A DNA stretch of 64,000 bases from Microbacterium murale (GTDB taxonomy: Bacteria > Actinomycetota > Actinomycetes > Actinomycetales > Microbacteriaceae), in assembly GCF_014635185.1 (NCBI RefSeq), contig NZ_BMCM01000001.1, positions 62,001 to 126,000 of the forward strand, written 5' to 3'. The notes below the pieces were generated by a model, which searched no databases, had not been told where the DNA came from, and was given only the letters and a program-made list of their open reading frames with translations. This document shows positions 33,186-41,421 of this stretch, in pieces (the stretch's first letter is position 1; each line of letters starts with the position of its first letter). A program made the position numbers and the translations under genes.

Positions 33186-34226
33186 ATGGCACACGAACCG
33201 ATCATCGAAACCGAAGGCCTCAGCAAGGTCTTCACCGTCAAGAGGGCGCAGGTCGCGGCGGTCAGCGACCTCACCTTCACCGCAGCCCGCGGCGAACTCG
33301 TCGCCTTCCTCGGGCCGAACGGAGCCGGAAAATCGACGAGTCTGCGGATGCTGACGACACTCATCCCGCCGACGTCGGGCACCGCACGCGTCGTCGGGCA
33401 CGACATCCGCCGTGACCCCGCCGCTGTGCGGGCGCGCATCGGCTATGTCGGTCAACTCACCAGCGGCAGCTTCGCCCAGCGCGTGCGCGATGAACTGCTC
33501 AGCCAGGGCAAGTTCTACGGCATGAGCAAGCGCGACAGCATCCGTCGCGCCGACGAGCTGATCGCGTCGCTGGATCTCGGCAGCTTCGCGAACCGCGCAG
33601 TGCAGCAACTCAGCGGAGGGCAGAAGCGCCGACTCGACGTCGCACTCGGTCTGATGCACGCCCCACCGCTGCTCTTCCTCGACGAGCCGTCGACCGGGCT
33701 CGACCCGCAGAGCCGGGCGAACCTCTGGGATCACATCCTCGAACTCCGCCGGCAGCACGGCACGACCGTCTTCCTCACCACGCACTATCTCGAAGAAGCC
33801 GACCGTTACGCCGAGCGGGTGATGGTCATGGACAAGGGCCGCATCATCGCAGACGACAACGCCGCCGCTCTCAAGGCGACACTTGCCGGCGATGTGCTCA
33901 CCTTCGGGTTCACCGACCCCGAGCAGGCTACGCGTGCACGAGGCATCCTCGGCGACCTCGCCCAGACGGAGATCAGTCAGCAGGACGCAGCGCTCTCGCT
34001 CACCGTGCCGAACGGCGATCGGCTGCTGCCGGCGGTCGTACGGGAACTGGATGCCGCCGGTATCTCGGTTCGCAGCGCGACGGGAGTGCCTCCGACGCTG
34101 GATGACGTCTTCCTCGCTCTCACCGGGCGCACGCTGCGCGAAGCCGGCGAGGGCGCAGGCGCCGACGACGCACCCGATGCAGACACCGCAGCATCCATCG
34201 CCTCTGAGAAGACAGGAGTCCTCTGA
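33186..34226 (+). CDS. Daunorubicin-type ABC exporter ATPase
   Basis: 346 residues. Walker A G-P-N-G-A-G-K-S-T (43-51), signature L-S-G-G-Q-K-R-R near 140 and Walker B L-L-F-L-D-E-P-S-T-G-L-D-P near 160, with the extended C-terminal DUF4162-like domain seen in DrrA-type subunits. It energises an ABC-2 exporter for drugs or lipids. ATG 33186 lies 6 nt after TACTCT, so the message is leaderless. The acidic Ala/Asp tail is unconserved. The stop overlaps the permease start by 1 bp. Confidence 0.92.
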   Translation: MAHEPIIETEGLSKVFTVKRAQVAAVSDLTFTAARGELVAFLGPNGAGKSTSLRMLTTLIPPTSGTARVVGHDIRRDPAAVRARIGYVGQLTSGSFAQRVRDELLSQGKFYGMSKRDSIRRADELIASLDLGSFANRAVQQLSGGQKRRLDVALGLMHAPPLLFLDEPSTGLDPQSRANLWDHILELRRQHGTTVFLTTHYLEEADRYAERVMVMDKGRIIADDNAAALKATLAGDVLTFGFTDPEQATRARGILGDLAQTEISQQDAALSLTVPNGDRLLPAVVRELDAAGISVRSATGVPPTLDDVFLALTGRTLREAGEGAGADDAPDADTAASIASEKTGVL

Positions 34227-35002
34227 TGACCACCGACACCCTCGTGCGCTCGAACCTCGCGCGCGACAGCTGGAACGTCCTGACCCGTGAACTGAAGCCG
34301 GTGGTCCGTGACCCCTTCTCGTTGATCTTCAGCCTGCTGCAGCCTCTGGTGTTCCTCGGGCTGTTCGCGCCGCTGCTCATCGGAGGCTCGGGTGAGCCCG
34401 CCGGGGAGACCCTGCGCTGGTTCGTCCCCGGCGTGCTCGTCATGCTCGTGCTCTTCGGCACCGGTGCGACCGGATCGAACCTGCAGTACGAGATCAGCAC
34501 TGGGTCCCACGAGCGCACCCTCGTCGCACCTCTTGCCCGGCCGTCTCTGCTGATCGGCCGCGCGCTGAAGGAGGTCGCGCCGATCGTGGTCCAGGCTCTG
34601 ATCATCGTCCTCATCGCCTGGCCGTTCGGGTTCGTGATCCACCCGCTCGGCCTTCTCGTCGGCCTGGCGCTGCTGGCGGTGTTCGGGGTGGGGCTCGGGG
34701 CCCTGTCCTACTCGTTGGCGCTCGCGTCGAAGAACCGGGAGTGGCTGTTCTGGGGCGTGCAGCAGACACTGATCTTCCCCCTTCTGATCCTCTCCGGGAT
34801 GCTGCTCCCCCTCGATGACGGGCCGGGCTGGATGCGGGCGGTCGCCGCCGTGAACCCGGTGAACTGGGTCGTGCAGGCCGAGCGCGCACTGCTCTCCGGC
34901 GACTTCGCGAGTGTCACGGTGGCGTGGGGATGGATCTCGGCGGTCGCGGTCGCGATCGTCGGACTCGTCGTCGGCGTGCGGGCGATGCGTCGCAGCAACT
35001 GA
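34226..35002 (+). CDS. ABC-2 type exporter permease
   Basis: 258 residues with six transmembrane helices and the ABC-2 motif F-V-P-G-V-L-V-M near residue 68 and G-A-T-G-S-N-L near 82. It partners the upstream ATPase; the pair resembles DrrAB-type drug exporters. Start ATG 34226 shares one base with the ATPase stop (TGATG), implying coupled translation. Substrate unknown; control by the divergent WYL regulator is likely. Confidence 0.9.
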   Translation: MTTDTLVRSNLARDSWNVLTRELKPVVRDPFSLIFSLLQPLVFLGLFAPLLIGGSGEPAGETLRWFVPGVLVMLVLFGTGATGSNLQYEISTGSHERTLVAPLARPSLLIGRALKEVAPIVVQALIIVLIAWPFGFVIHPLGLLVGLALLAVFGVGLGALSYSLALASKNREWLFWGVQQTLIFPLLILSGMLLPLDDGPGWMRAVAAVNPVNWVVQAERALLSGDFASVTVAWGWISAVAVAIVGLVVGVRAMRRSN

Positions 35003-35081
35003 GGATCGGAATTGGGATCAGGCTCTTTGCGGCGCCGGGGCACAGGTCTGGCGCCGCAAGGAGCGAGTTTAGACTGGAGGG

Positions 35082-35399
35082 ATGAAGTTGCCACCCCTCC
35101 TCGTCTACTCCGTGCTGCGGCTACTGGCGTTCCTCGTGCCGCTCGCGGTGATGTGGTTCTTCTTCCCGATCATGCGCGAGCTCTGGTGGCTGACGGCGAT
35201 CTTCGCCGCGCTGATCGGCATGAGCATCTCGATCCTGTTCCTGCGGGGACCCCTCTCGGGTGCATCATCCGAGATCTACGAACGCCGCGAGACCCGCACT
35301 GCGCCGGGTCGGCAGAACACGGCGGCACAGGATGCCGACGCCGAAGACACTGCGCTCGACTCGGTGGCAGACGAGGATCGTCCGCCGCGCGAGAACTGA
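35082..35399 (+). CDS. DUF4229 small membrane protein
   Basis: 105 residues. Two transmembrane helices (about 7-28 and 33-54) followed by a hydrophilic acidic tail match the DUF4229 family of actinobacteria, whose function is unknown. The start ATG 35082 lies 6 nt after TAGACT (35070-35075), leaderless, with a GGAGGG stretch in the same interval. It converges on menA, 7 bp apart. Confidence 0.88.
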   Translation: MKLPPLLVYSVLRLLAFLVPLAVMWFFFPIMRELWWLTAIFAALIGMSISILFLRGPLSGASSEIYERRETRTAPGRQNTAAQDADAEDTALDSVADEDRPPREN

Positions 35400-35406
35400 C
35401 TGCTGC

Positions 35407-36375
35407 TCAGCCGGCGAATGCCCAGTAGAGCGCACCGGCGTACGCGAGCGCGGTGAGCGACGTGAGGCCGAGGGCGACGACGAGCTCACGCGACTGGCGG
35501 TACGACCAGACGATGATGATCGCGGGGATGCCCGCGAGCAGTGCCATCAGCGAGAGCCACGCGATCGGATAGAGCAGAGCGATGAACGCCGCGATCAGGA
35601 ACGGCACGACCATGAAGAGCGTGTAGACGATCTTCGTCGCACGGCGTCCGATGAGCACGGTGAGGGTGCGCTTTCCGACCTGGCGATCCTGGTCGATGTC
35701 GCGCAGGTTGTTGGCGAGCAGCACGGCGCACGCGAAGAGTCCTGTCGCGACCGCGCCCAGCCACGCCTCCTGCGGCAGCTGGAATGCCTGCACCCAGGTG
35801 GTGCCGAGCGTCGCCACCAGTCCGAAGAACACGAACACGAACACCTCGCCGAGGCCGAAGTATCCGTAGGGCCGCTTGCCACCTGTGTAGAACCAGGCGG
35901 CGACGATGCACACGGCACCGACCGCCAGCATCCACCACTGACCGGTGCGGATGACGATGCCGAGCCCGACGAGGGCGGCGAGCGCGAAGAACGCCAGCCC
36001 GATGATCAGCACGGTGCGCGGACGCACGCGGCCGGACGCGGTGAGACGCGCTGGCCCGACGCGATGGTCGTCTGTGCCGCGGATGCCGTCGCTGTAGTCG
36101 TTCGTGAAATTCACGCCGATCTGGATGAGCACGGCCACCGCGAGGCACGCGAGGGCGATGACCCAGTGCAGCTCGCGATCGACGAGCTGTGCCGCACCAG
36201 TGCCGATGACGACGGGGGCGACGGCGAGCGGCAGGGTGCGCAGGCGTGCGGCGCCGATCCAATCGCGAGCCGTGATGGGCGGCGCTTCGACGATGGGCCG
36301 GCGGGCCGGGTTGCCGCTGGTGCGGACCGGCTTCCGCTTGGGTGCCGATGTCTTGCGCTTCGAGGATGCTGCCAC
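35407..36375 (-). CDS. menA: 1,4-dihydroxy-2-naphthoate polyprenyltransferase MenA
   Basis: 322 residues with about nine transmembrane helices. The Mg-diphosphate motif N-F-T-N-D-Y-S-D-G at about 89-97 and D-I-D-Q-D near 210 identify a UbiA-superfamily MenA. It joins the polyprenyl chain to dihydroxynaphthoate in the membrane, upstream of MenG in the pathway. The N-terminus is Lys/Arg-rich and cytosolic. The start GTG 36375 lies 7 nt after TAAGAT (36383-36388), leaderless. It lies 18 kb from menD, so the men genes are scattered. Confidence 0.94.
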   Translation of the reverse strand: MAASSKRKTSAPKRKPVRTSGNPARRPIVEAPPITARDWIGAARLRTLPLAVAPVVIGTGAAQLVDRELHWVIALACLAVAVLIQIGVNFTNDYSDGIRGTDDHRVGPARLTASGRVRPRTVLIIGLAFFALAALVGLGIVIRTGQWWMLAVGAVCIVAAWFYTGGKRPYGYFGLGEVFVFVFFGLVATLGTTWVQAFQLPQEAWLGAVATGLFACAVLLANNLRDIDQDRQVGKRTLTVLIGRRATKIVYTLFMVVPFLIAAFIALLYPIAWLSLMALLAGIPAIIIVWSYRQSRELVVALGLTSLTALAYAGALYWAFAG

Positions 36376-36414
36376 GCAGGGAATCTTAGTCGTCGAACCC
36401 GTGGCACCCCGCGC

Positions 36415-37059
36415 TCAGCGGCGTGTGAAGGTCAGGTGGATCACGCCGCTCTCGGCGACTTCAGCGCTCGAGTCGTAGTCGTTCTCGATGCCGCGCAGGC
36501 CATCCCAGATGCGGCCACCGCTCTCGAGGATGATCGGGACGACGGCGAGGTGGAGTCGGTCGATCAGGCCCGCCCGCAGGAACTGCTGCACCACGTCGAG
36601 TCCGCCACCGATGCGTATGTCCTTTCCACCCGCGACCTCGCGCGCACGCGCCAGCGCCTCCTGCGGCGTCGCCTCGAGGAAGTGGAAGGTCGTGCCGCCC
36701 GCCATCTCGAGCGAGCGCCGTGGCGTGTGCGTGAGCACGAACACCGGCACATGGAACGGCGGCTCATCTCCCCACCAGCCCTGCCAATCGGGGTCGTCAG
36801 GATGCGCGTGCAGGCCGAACATCGCGGCACCCATGATCTCGGCGCCCACCTCTTCGAAGTACGCACGGCCGTAGTCGTCGTCCATACCGGTCGTACCTTC
36901 GCCGCTCGTATCGCCCAACACGCGATTGCGGAAAGTGCGCGTCGCGGTGTACTCCGCGACGAGACGCGGCCAGTCCTCCCCCATCGGATTCTCGGGCGAC
37001 TGGTCCGATGGCGAGGCGATTCCATCGAGCGAGATGTTGAGATCGGCGCGTACGGCCAT
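36415..37059 (-). CDS. Dihydrofolate-reductase-fold protein (RibD-C family)
   Basis: 214 residues of the bacterial dihydrofolate reductase/RibD C-terminal superfamily: N-terminal strand with S-L-D-G-I-A-S, P-V-F-V-L-T-H-T near 115, and I-R-I-G-G-G-L-D-V-V-Q-Q near 150 (NADPH binding). Members are NADPH-dependent reductases of mostly unknown substrate; it is not expected to be the essential DHFR. ATG 37059 has an AAGGAG site, shared in style with the two genes upstream. It probably forms an operon with the DUF4287 and cupin genes. Confidence 0.85.
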   Translation of the reverse strand: MAVRADLNISLDGIASPSDQSPENPMGEDWPRLVAEYTATRTFRNRVLGDTSGEGTTGMDDDYGRAYFEEVGAEIMGAAMFGLHAHPDDPDWQGWWGDEPPFHVPVFVLTHTPRRSLEMAGGTTFHFLEATPQEALARAREVAGGKDIRIGGGLDVVQQFLRAGLIDRLHLAVVPIILESGGRIWDGLRGIENDYDSSAEVAESGVIHLTFTRR

Positions 37060-37083
37060 GTGCTTCTCCTTGAAGTGGGGGTG

Positions 37084-37374
37084 TCAGAGGTTCGGTTTGG
37101 TGTCTTTGCCGTCGAGCCACAGGGTGTCGACGGCATCCGCGTGGGTGCCGCCGGTGCCGACATGCTTGGAGCTGATCTGCGGCCCCTTCGTGATCACGTG
37201 CACGAGCGCCATGCCGTGCCCGCGCCCGAGGTCGTAATCGACCTTGAGCCACTCGAGGATCGGCGTCGCCTTGGTATGCGCGTCGAAGCCCTTCTCTCGT
37301 GCGAGGTCGACGAGCTGGCGCGGTGTGAGTCCCGTCTTGGTCTCGACGGCGTCGAGGTAGGCCTGAAAAGACAT
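37084..37374 (-). CDS. DUF4287 protein
   Basis: 96 residues. The N-terminal S-F-Q-A-Y-L-D-A-V-E-T-K-T-G-L-T and the later L-K-V-D-Y-D-L-G-R-G-H-G-M-A-L match the DUF4287 domain, function unknown. An AAGGAG site precedes ATG 37374. Part of a three-gene run of small stress- or metabolite-linked proteins (cupin, DUF4287, DHFR-like). Confidence 0.88.
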   Translation of the reverse strand: MSFQAYLDAVETKTGLTPRQLVDLAREKGFDAHTKATPILEWLKVDYDLGRGHGMALVHVITKGPQISSKHVGTGGTHADAVDTLWLDGKDTKPNL

Positions 37375-37395
37375 CTGCTTCTCCTTGGTGAGCGA

Positions 37396-37752
37396 TCAGT
37401 CGAGGAAGGTCTGGATGATGGTGGGTGAAGCGTGGATGCCGAGGATGCGGAGCATCCCCTCGCCGACGTTGGTGAAGCAGTGCGGCACGCGCGCAGGACC
37501 GGTGGCAGTGTCTCCTGCCCGAGCGACGAAGGTCTCATCGCCGACGGTGATACGTGCGGTGCCTTCCAGCACCACCCATGTCTCAGAGTAGGGATGCCAG
37601 TGCAGGCCTGGGCCCTCGCCGGGCTGATTCTCGACGTAGAAGTACGACACGTCTGCGCCGTGTTCGGCGCCGACGAACCGGCGCGAGCGGCCGGCGCCTA
37701 TGCGGATGGCGCCTGCGGCGACTACCCCTTCTGAGGTTGATGCGGTGTTCAT
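37396..37752 (-). CDS. Cupin-domain protein
   Basis: 118 residues with the double-stranded beta-helix cupin motifs: motif 1 G-L-H-W-H-P-Y-S-E-T-W-V-V-L-E-G (about 53-68) with H-x-H and E ligands, motif 2 P-A-R-V-P-H-C-F-T-N near 92-101. A metal-binding small-molecule binding or isomerase protein; the substrate is unknown. ATG 37752. First gene of the cupin, DUF4287, DHFR-like run, divergent from a regulator 45 bp away that may control it. Confidence 0.85.
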   Translation of the reverse strand: MNTASTSEGVVAAGAIRIGAGRSRRFVGAEHGADVSYFYVENQPGEGPGLHWHPYSETWVVLEGTARITVGDETFVARAGDTATGPARVPHCFTNVGEGMLRILGIHASPTIIQTFLD

Positions 37753-37797
37753 GCGTCCAGTCTCGACAGCACGGCGGCATCGTCCTAGAGTTTCGAT

Positions 37798-38832
37798 GTG
37801 GATCGAAACACGGTGGCCGATCGTCCGGCCGAGGGCGTCGAGCATCCTGAGCATCGAGTCGAGTTCGAGCTCAGTCCCGGCGACATCCAGTCCGTGCGCT
37901 TCGGCATCTCGCCGGGTCACGAGCTCGCCCATGCGGTGCGCGTGCTGCTGCGGCCCGAACAGCATCCGCTGCAGTGGGGCTGGTTGCGCGAAGTGCGGGG
38001 GCGACTCCCCCGCGACAGCTTCGAGCTGCTCGCGGCCGTCGTCGGCGAAGACGGCTATCTGCCGGACTTCCTCACGGCCGCACCGCGATGGGACATGACG
38101 CCCGGGTCCGAGCTCGAGGCGCTGCGATCGGCACCGCTCGAACCGATGCGGGTCGACTTCGGGAAGATGGTGCTGCGATCCACCGGATCGCGCCGGCGCG
38201 CGCTGCGCGAGATGCAGGACCGACCGGCACGTGCGCGAACGATGATCGCCGCCGCCTGGCAGGACGTGTGGGATGCCGCGATCGCACCGGTGTGGCCGCA
38301 GCTCGAACGCCTGCTGCGCGCCGACATCGCCGTGCGCTCGCGCACGATCGCCGCCTCGGGTATCTCGGGGATGGCCGACGACCTGCACCCGAATGTCAGC
38401 TGGGGTGCAGGAGCCGTGCGCGTGCGACTGCGCAAGCACAGCGAGCAGGTGGACTGCCGCGGAAGCGGACTCGTGCTCGTCCCCTCGGTGATGTCGTCGT
38501 GGGGATGCATGGTGCTCACCGAGCCGCCCGCCCAGCCGACGCTGTTCTACCCGGCACGCGGAGTGACGGCGGGCTGGACGCGCAGCGCGACGGAGACCGC
38601 AGACGCGCTCGGTGCGCTGCTCGGCTTCGCGCGCTCAGCGATCCTGCTCGCAGCGAGCGACGCCCGAACGACGTCGCAGCTCGCACAGGATGCCGGGATC
38701 GCCGTGTCGACGGCATCCCATCATCTGACGGTTCTGCGCGCCGCCGGTCTCATCGCGAGCGAGCGAGCCGGCGCGCGGATGCTGCATCTGCGCACTCCGC
38801 TCGGGGAGGCGATGGTCGGGGCGGCGCTCTGA
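37798..38832 (+). CDS. ArsR-type regulator with long N-terminal DUF5937-like region
   Basis: 344 residues. The DNA-binding winged helix is at the C-terminus (about 270-340; T-S-Q-L-A-Q-D-A-G-I-A-V-S-T-A-S-H-H-L), preceded by an N-terminal region of about 250 residues like that found in DUF5937/ArsR fusions. No thiol motif is present, so it is not an arsenic sensor. The start GTG 37798 lies 6 nt after TAGAGT (37786-37791), leaderless. It is divergent from the cupin operon. Ligand unknown. Confidence 0.8.
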   Translation: MDRNTVADRPAEGVEHPEHRVEFELSPGDIQSVRFGISPGHELAHAVRVLLRPEQHPLQWGWLREVRGRLPRDSFELLAAVVGEDGYLPDFLTAAPRWDMTPGSELEALRSAPLEPMRVDFGKMVLRSTGSRRRALREMQDRPARARTMIAAAWQDVWDAAIAPVWPQLERLLRADIAVRSRTIAASGISGMADDLHPNVSWGAGAVRVRLRKHSEQVDCRGSGLVLVPSVMSSWGCMVLTEPPAQPTLFYPARGVTAGWTRSATETADALGALLGFARSAILLAASDARTTSQLAQDAGIAVSTASHHLTVLRAAGLIASERAGARMLHLRTPLGEAMVGAAL

Positions 38833-38833
38833 A

Positions 38834-39289
38834 TCAGTCCGCGGGCTCGACCGCGATCGGGCGGTTCTCGTAGTACGTCTGCAGCACGACGGTGGTGTGG
38901 GTGCGCACGTTCGCCGCCAGGCGCACCTCATTCACCAGCTGCTCCAGCGCGCGCGGCGACGCCACCCGCACGAACAGCATGTAGCTCGCGTCGCCGGCGA
39001 TCGAGTGGCACGCTTCGATCTCCGTGAACGACTCGAGCAGCTCCGGAGCGTTGTCGGGCTGGCCTGGATCGAGCGGAGTGATCTCGATGAACGCCGACAA
39101 GGGCTTGCCGAGCGCCTCCGCATCGAGGATCGGGCGATATCCGCTGATCACGCCGCGCGACTCCAGCCTGCGCAGTCGCGTCTGCACGGCCGAAGTCGAC
39201 AGTCCGACAGCCTCCGAGAGCTGAGCCAGGGTCGCTCGGGCATCGCGCGAGATCTCCGTGATGATCTGACGGTCGACAACATCCTCCAT
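38834..39289 (-). CDS. Lrp/AsnC-family regulator
   Basis: 151 residues, standard size. The N-terminal HTH (V-D-R-Q-I-I-T-E-I-S-R-D-A-R; L-S-T-S-A-V-Q-T-R-L-R-R-L-E) and C-terminal RAM domain (I-A-G-D-A-S-Y-M-L-F-V-R-V near 98) are clear. It senses amino acids or related metabolites. ATG 39289 lies 6 nt after TATTAT (39296-39301), leaderless. The divergent DUF6421 gene starts 70 bp away; an inverted repeat between them may bind this regulator. Confidence 0.9.
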   Translation of the reverse strand: MEDVVDRQIITEISRDARATLAQLSEAVGLSTSAVQTRLRRLESRGVISGYRPILDAEALGKPLSAFIEITPLDPGQPDNAPELLESFTEIEACHSIAGDASYMLFVRVASPRALEQLVNEVRLAANVRTHTTVVLQTYYENRPIAVEPAD

Positions 39290-39292
39290 GGT

Positions 39293-39334
39293 GGAATAAT
39301 ATCGGCATACTCACTATTTCGCCGGATATTTTCC
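39293..39334. promoter_or_regulatory. Imperfect inverted repeat, possible Lrp site
   Basis: GGAATAATATC (39293-39303) and GATATTTTCC (39325-39334) are near-complementary arms flanking a 21-bp AT-rich centre, across the divergent promoter. Consistent with an Lrp-type site; weak by eye. Confidence 0.35.
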
Positions 39335-39359
39335 GCTGCGCCATCGATCGGAGGTCCCG

Positions 39360-40775
39360 ATGTCCACTCCTCTTCGCAACACTGCCATCATCGGCGAACC
39401 CGAGGTCGTCGAAGACGCCGCTCTCGCGGAGACGACGGACGCCTGGCTGACGTTGAAGGACGCCGCCATCGCACTGCGTGGCCTTCAGATCAAGGACGGG
39501 TCGGTCCCCTCCGCTGAGCACCACGCCGCAGCTCGAGAGCACGTCGCGGCGATCATCGCCGGCATCCGCGCGCTCGCGCCCGCCTTCCCGCACGATGCGG
39601 ACTACCTGGCAGCATCCGTCCTGGACTTCGAGCGCTGGGCCACCTCCGATTTCGGCGTGCCCGACTTCCTCGACTCGCTCGTGGCGTTCCAGCCGCAGCA
39701 GCAGCGTGTCGACGGCATCCGTCACCTCATCGTCTTCCCGATGTACACGCAGAATGGCTCGCCCGACCGGCTCGTCGAGGCGCTGATCGTCGAGGCGATC
39801 TGGCCGGAGTTCATCGCCGAGCTCGAGGCGGGCGACTACGGCAACAAGCTGTTCGTCTCGCTGCGTCTGATCGACTTCACGCCCGGATACGACACGAACT
39901 CGGCTGTGCTCTTCCCCGAGACCGTCGCGATGCGGGAGATCCCCACGTTCACGTGGGGCGCGATCTTCCAGGACCGCGAGGCCGCCCGCTACCGGCGCGT
40001 GGTGCGCGCCGCATCCGAGATCACCAAGCTCGACCTGCCGGCAGAGGCGGCGCGGATGCTGGACGGCCACGACCTCACCGAGAAGACGTTCGTGATGTGG
40101 GACATCATCCACGACCGCACGCACATGCGCGGCGATCTGCCGTTCGACCCGTTCATGATCAAGCAGCGGATGCCGTACTTCCTGTACTCGCTGGAGGAGC
40201 TGCGCTGCGACCTGACGGCGTTCCGCGAGAGCGTGGCGATCGAGAAGCGGCTGTCTGTTCGTGACGACCTGACCGCGACCGAGCAGCAGACCCTCGAACA
40301 CGCCGGCCTCGTGCAGTACGCGGTGATCTTCGACCGGATCTTCCGGTTCGCGATCACGGGCTCGCGGGTGCGGAACTACGACGGCCTCGGCGGTCAGCTG
40401 CTCTTCGCGTGGCTGCACCAACATGGTGTGCTGCACTGGACCGACACGCAACTGACGTTCGACTGGGCTGAGGTTCCGGATGCCGTGATCGCGCTCAGCG
40501 ACGCGGTGAACGAGCTGTACTGGCGTTCGATCGATCGCCCGAAGAAGGCGCATTGGCTGGCCGCGTACGAGTTGGTGCGCGGCGTGCTGACGCCGAACCC
40601 TGCATCCATCTGGGCGCGTGGGCTGTCTGATGAAGTGCTCGCGGGCCTTCCGAAGGGCTACACCGACATGGTGCTGGACGACGAGTTCCCGCTGTCGATG
40701 TTCTTCGAGGCGCTGGAGAAGAAGATGCGGCCGGTGATCGAGTCGACCGCGGGGATCCGCGCCACTGATGCGTAG
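39360..40775 (+). CDS. DUF6421 family protein
   Basis: 471 residues, soluble, mostly helical. I recognise it as the uncharacterised actinobacterial DUF6421 group. A conserved-looking core is M-W-D-I-I-H-D-R-T-H-M-R-G-D-L-P-F near residues 248-264 with paired His/Asp residues that could bind metal, followed by E-E-L-R-C-D-L-T-A-F-R-E near 279. A GGAGG site lies 5 nt before ATG 39360. The downstream SDR gene overlaps by 8 bp, so the two proteins probably work together. Function unknown. Confidence 0.8.
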   Translation: MSTPLRNTAIIGEPEVVEDAALAETTDAWLTLKDAAIALRGLQIKDGSVPSAEHHAAAREHVAAIIAGIRALAPAFPHDADYLAASVLDFERWATSDFGVPDFLDSLVAFQPQQQRVDGIRHLIVFPMYTQNGSPDRLVEALIVEAIWPEFIAELEAGDYGNKLFVSLRLIDFTPGYDTNSAVLFPETVAMREIPTFTWGAIFQDREAARYRRVVRAASEITKLDLPAEAARMLDGHDLTEKTFVMWDIIHDRTHMRGDLPFDPFMIKQRMPYFLYSLEELRCDLTAFRESVAIEKRLSVRDDLTATEQQTLEHAGLVQYAVIFDRIFRFAITGSRVRNYDGLGGQLLFAWLHQHGVLHWTDTQLTFDWAEVPDAVIALSDAVNELYWRSIDRPKKAHWLAAYELVRGVLTPNPASIWARGLSDEVLAGLPKGYTDMVLDDEFPLSMFFEALEKKMRPVIESTAGIRATDA

Positions 40776-41421
40776 CTTCGGCGTGCACGGTTCCGGACGT
40801 GTGGTCGTCGTCGCGGGCGCGACGAGCGCAGCCGGTCTAGCCGCCGCGAGGGCGCTGGTCTCGGCGGGCGCTCGCGTGATCGCAACGGGACGATCGGGAG
40901 ATCGCCTCGCTGCGGTGGCGGATGCCGGGGCCGAGGTCGTTGTGGCGGATGCGACGTCCCTCGCCGAAATGACCACCCTGGCCGCTCAGCTCGGTCAGGT
41001 CGACGGCGTACTGTCCCTGGTCGGCGGATGGCGCGGGGGCGGCGGCCTCGCCGGGCAGTCCGACGAGGACTTCGATGCGCTTCTGCCCGTACTGCAGGCC
41101 GTGCGTGCGACCAGCCGTGCCTTCGACCAGGCGCTGCAGGCGTCGGATGCCGGGCGCTTCGCGATCGTGTCGTCCACTGCGGTGGCGCGCCCGCTCGCAG
41201 GCGGGGCGAACTACGCAGCAGTCAAGGCCGCGAGTGAGGCGTGGGCACGTGCCGTGGCGCACGGATTCGCGAAGTCTGCGCGGGATGCCGGTGGGCCTCT
41301 GCGCACAGCATCCGTCATCTTCCGGGCGAAGACGCTCGATGCTGGATCGCTCGCGAATGCGGTCGTCGGCCTGTGGGATGCGGACGCTGCGGACCTCAAC
41401 GATCGGGTGATCGAGCTCTAG
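40768..41421 (+). CDS. SDR-family oxidoreductase coupled to DUF6421
   Basis: 217 residues, short-chain dehydrogenase/reductase fold. Cofactor motif around V-A-G-A-T-S-A-A-G-L (residues 13-22), L-S-L-V-G-G-W in place of the usual N-A-G strand near 82-88, and the Y-A-A-V-K-A-A catalytic Y-x-x-x-K near 148-154 with an upstream Ser. The N-A-G replacement is unusual. The start overlaps DUF6421 by 8 bp. The stop shares the CTAG with the stop of the convergent MFS gene. Confidence 0.85.
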   Translation: MRSFGVHGSGRVVVVAGATSAAGLAAARALVSAGARVIATGRSGDRLAAVADAGAEVVVADATSLAEMTTLAAQLGQVDGVLSLVGGWRGGGGLAGQSDEDFDALLPVLQAVRATSRAFDQALQASDAGRFAIVSSTAVARPLAGGANYAAVKAASEAWARAVAHGFAKSARDAGGPLRTASVIFRAKTLDAGSLANAVVGLWDADAADLNDRVIEL

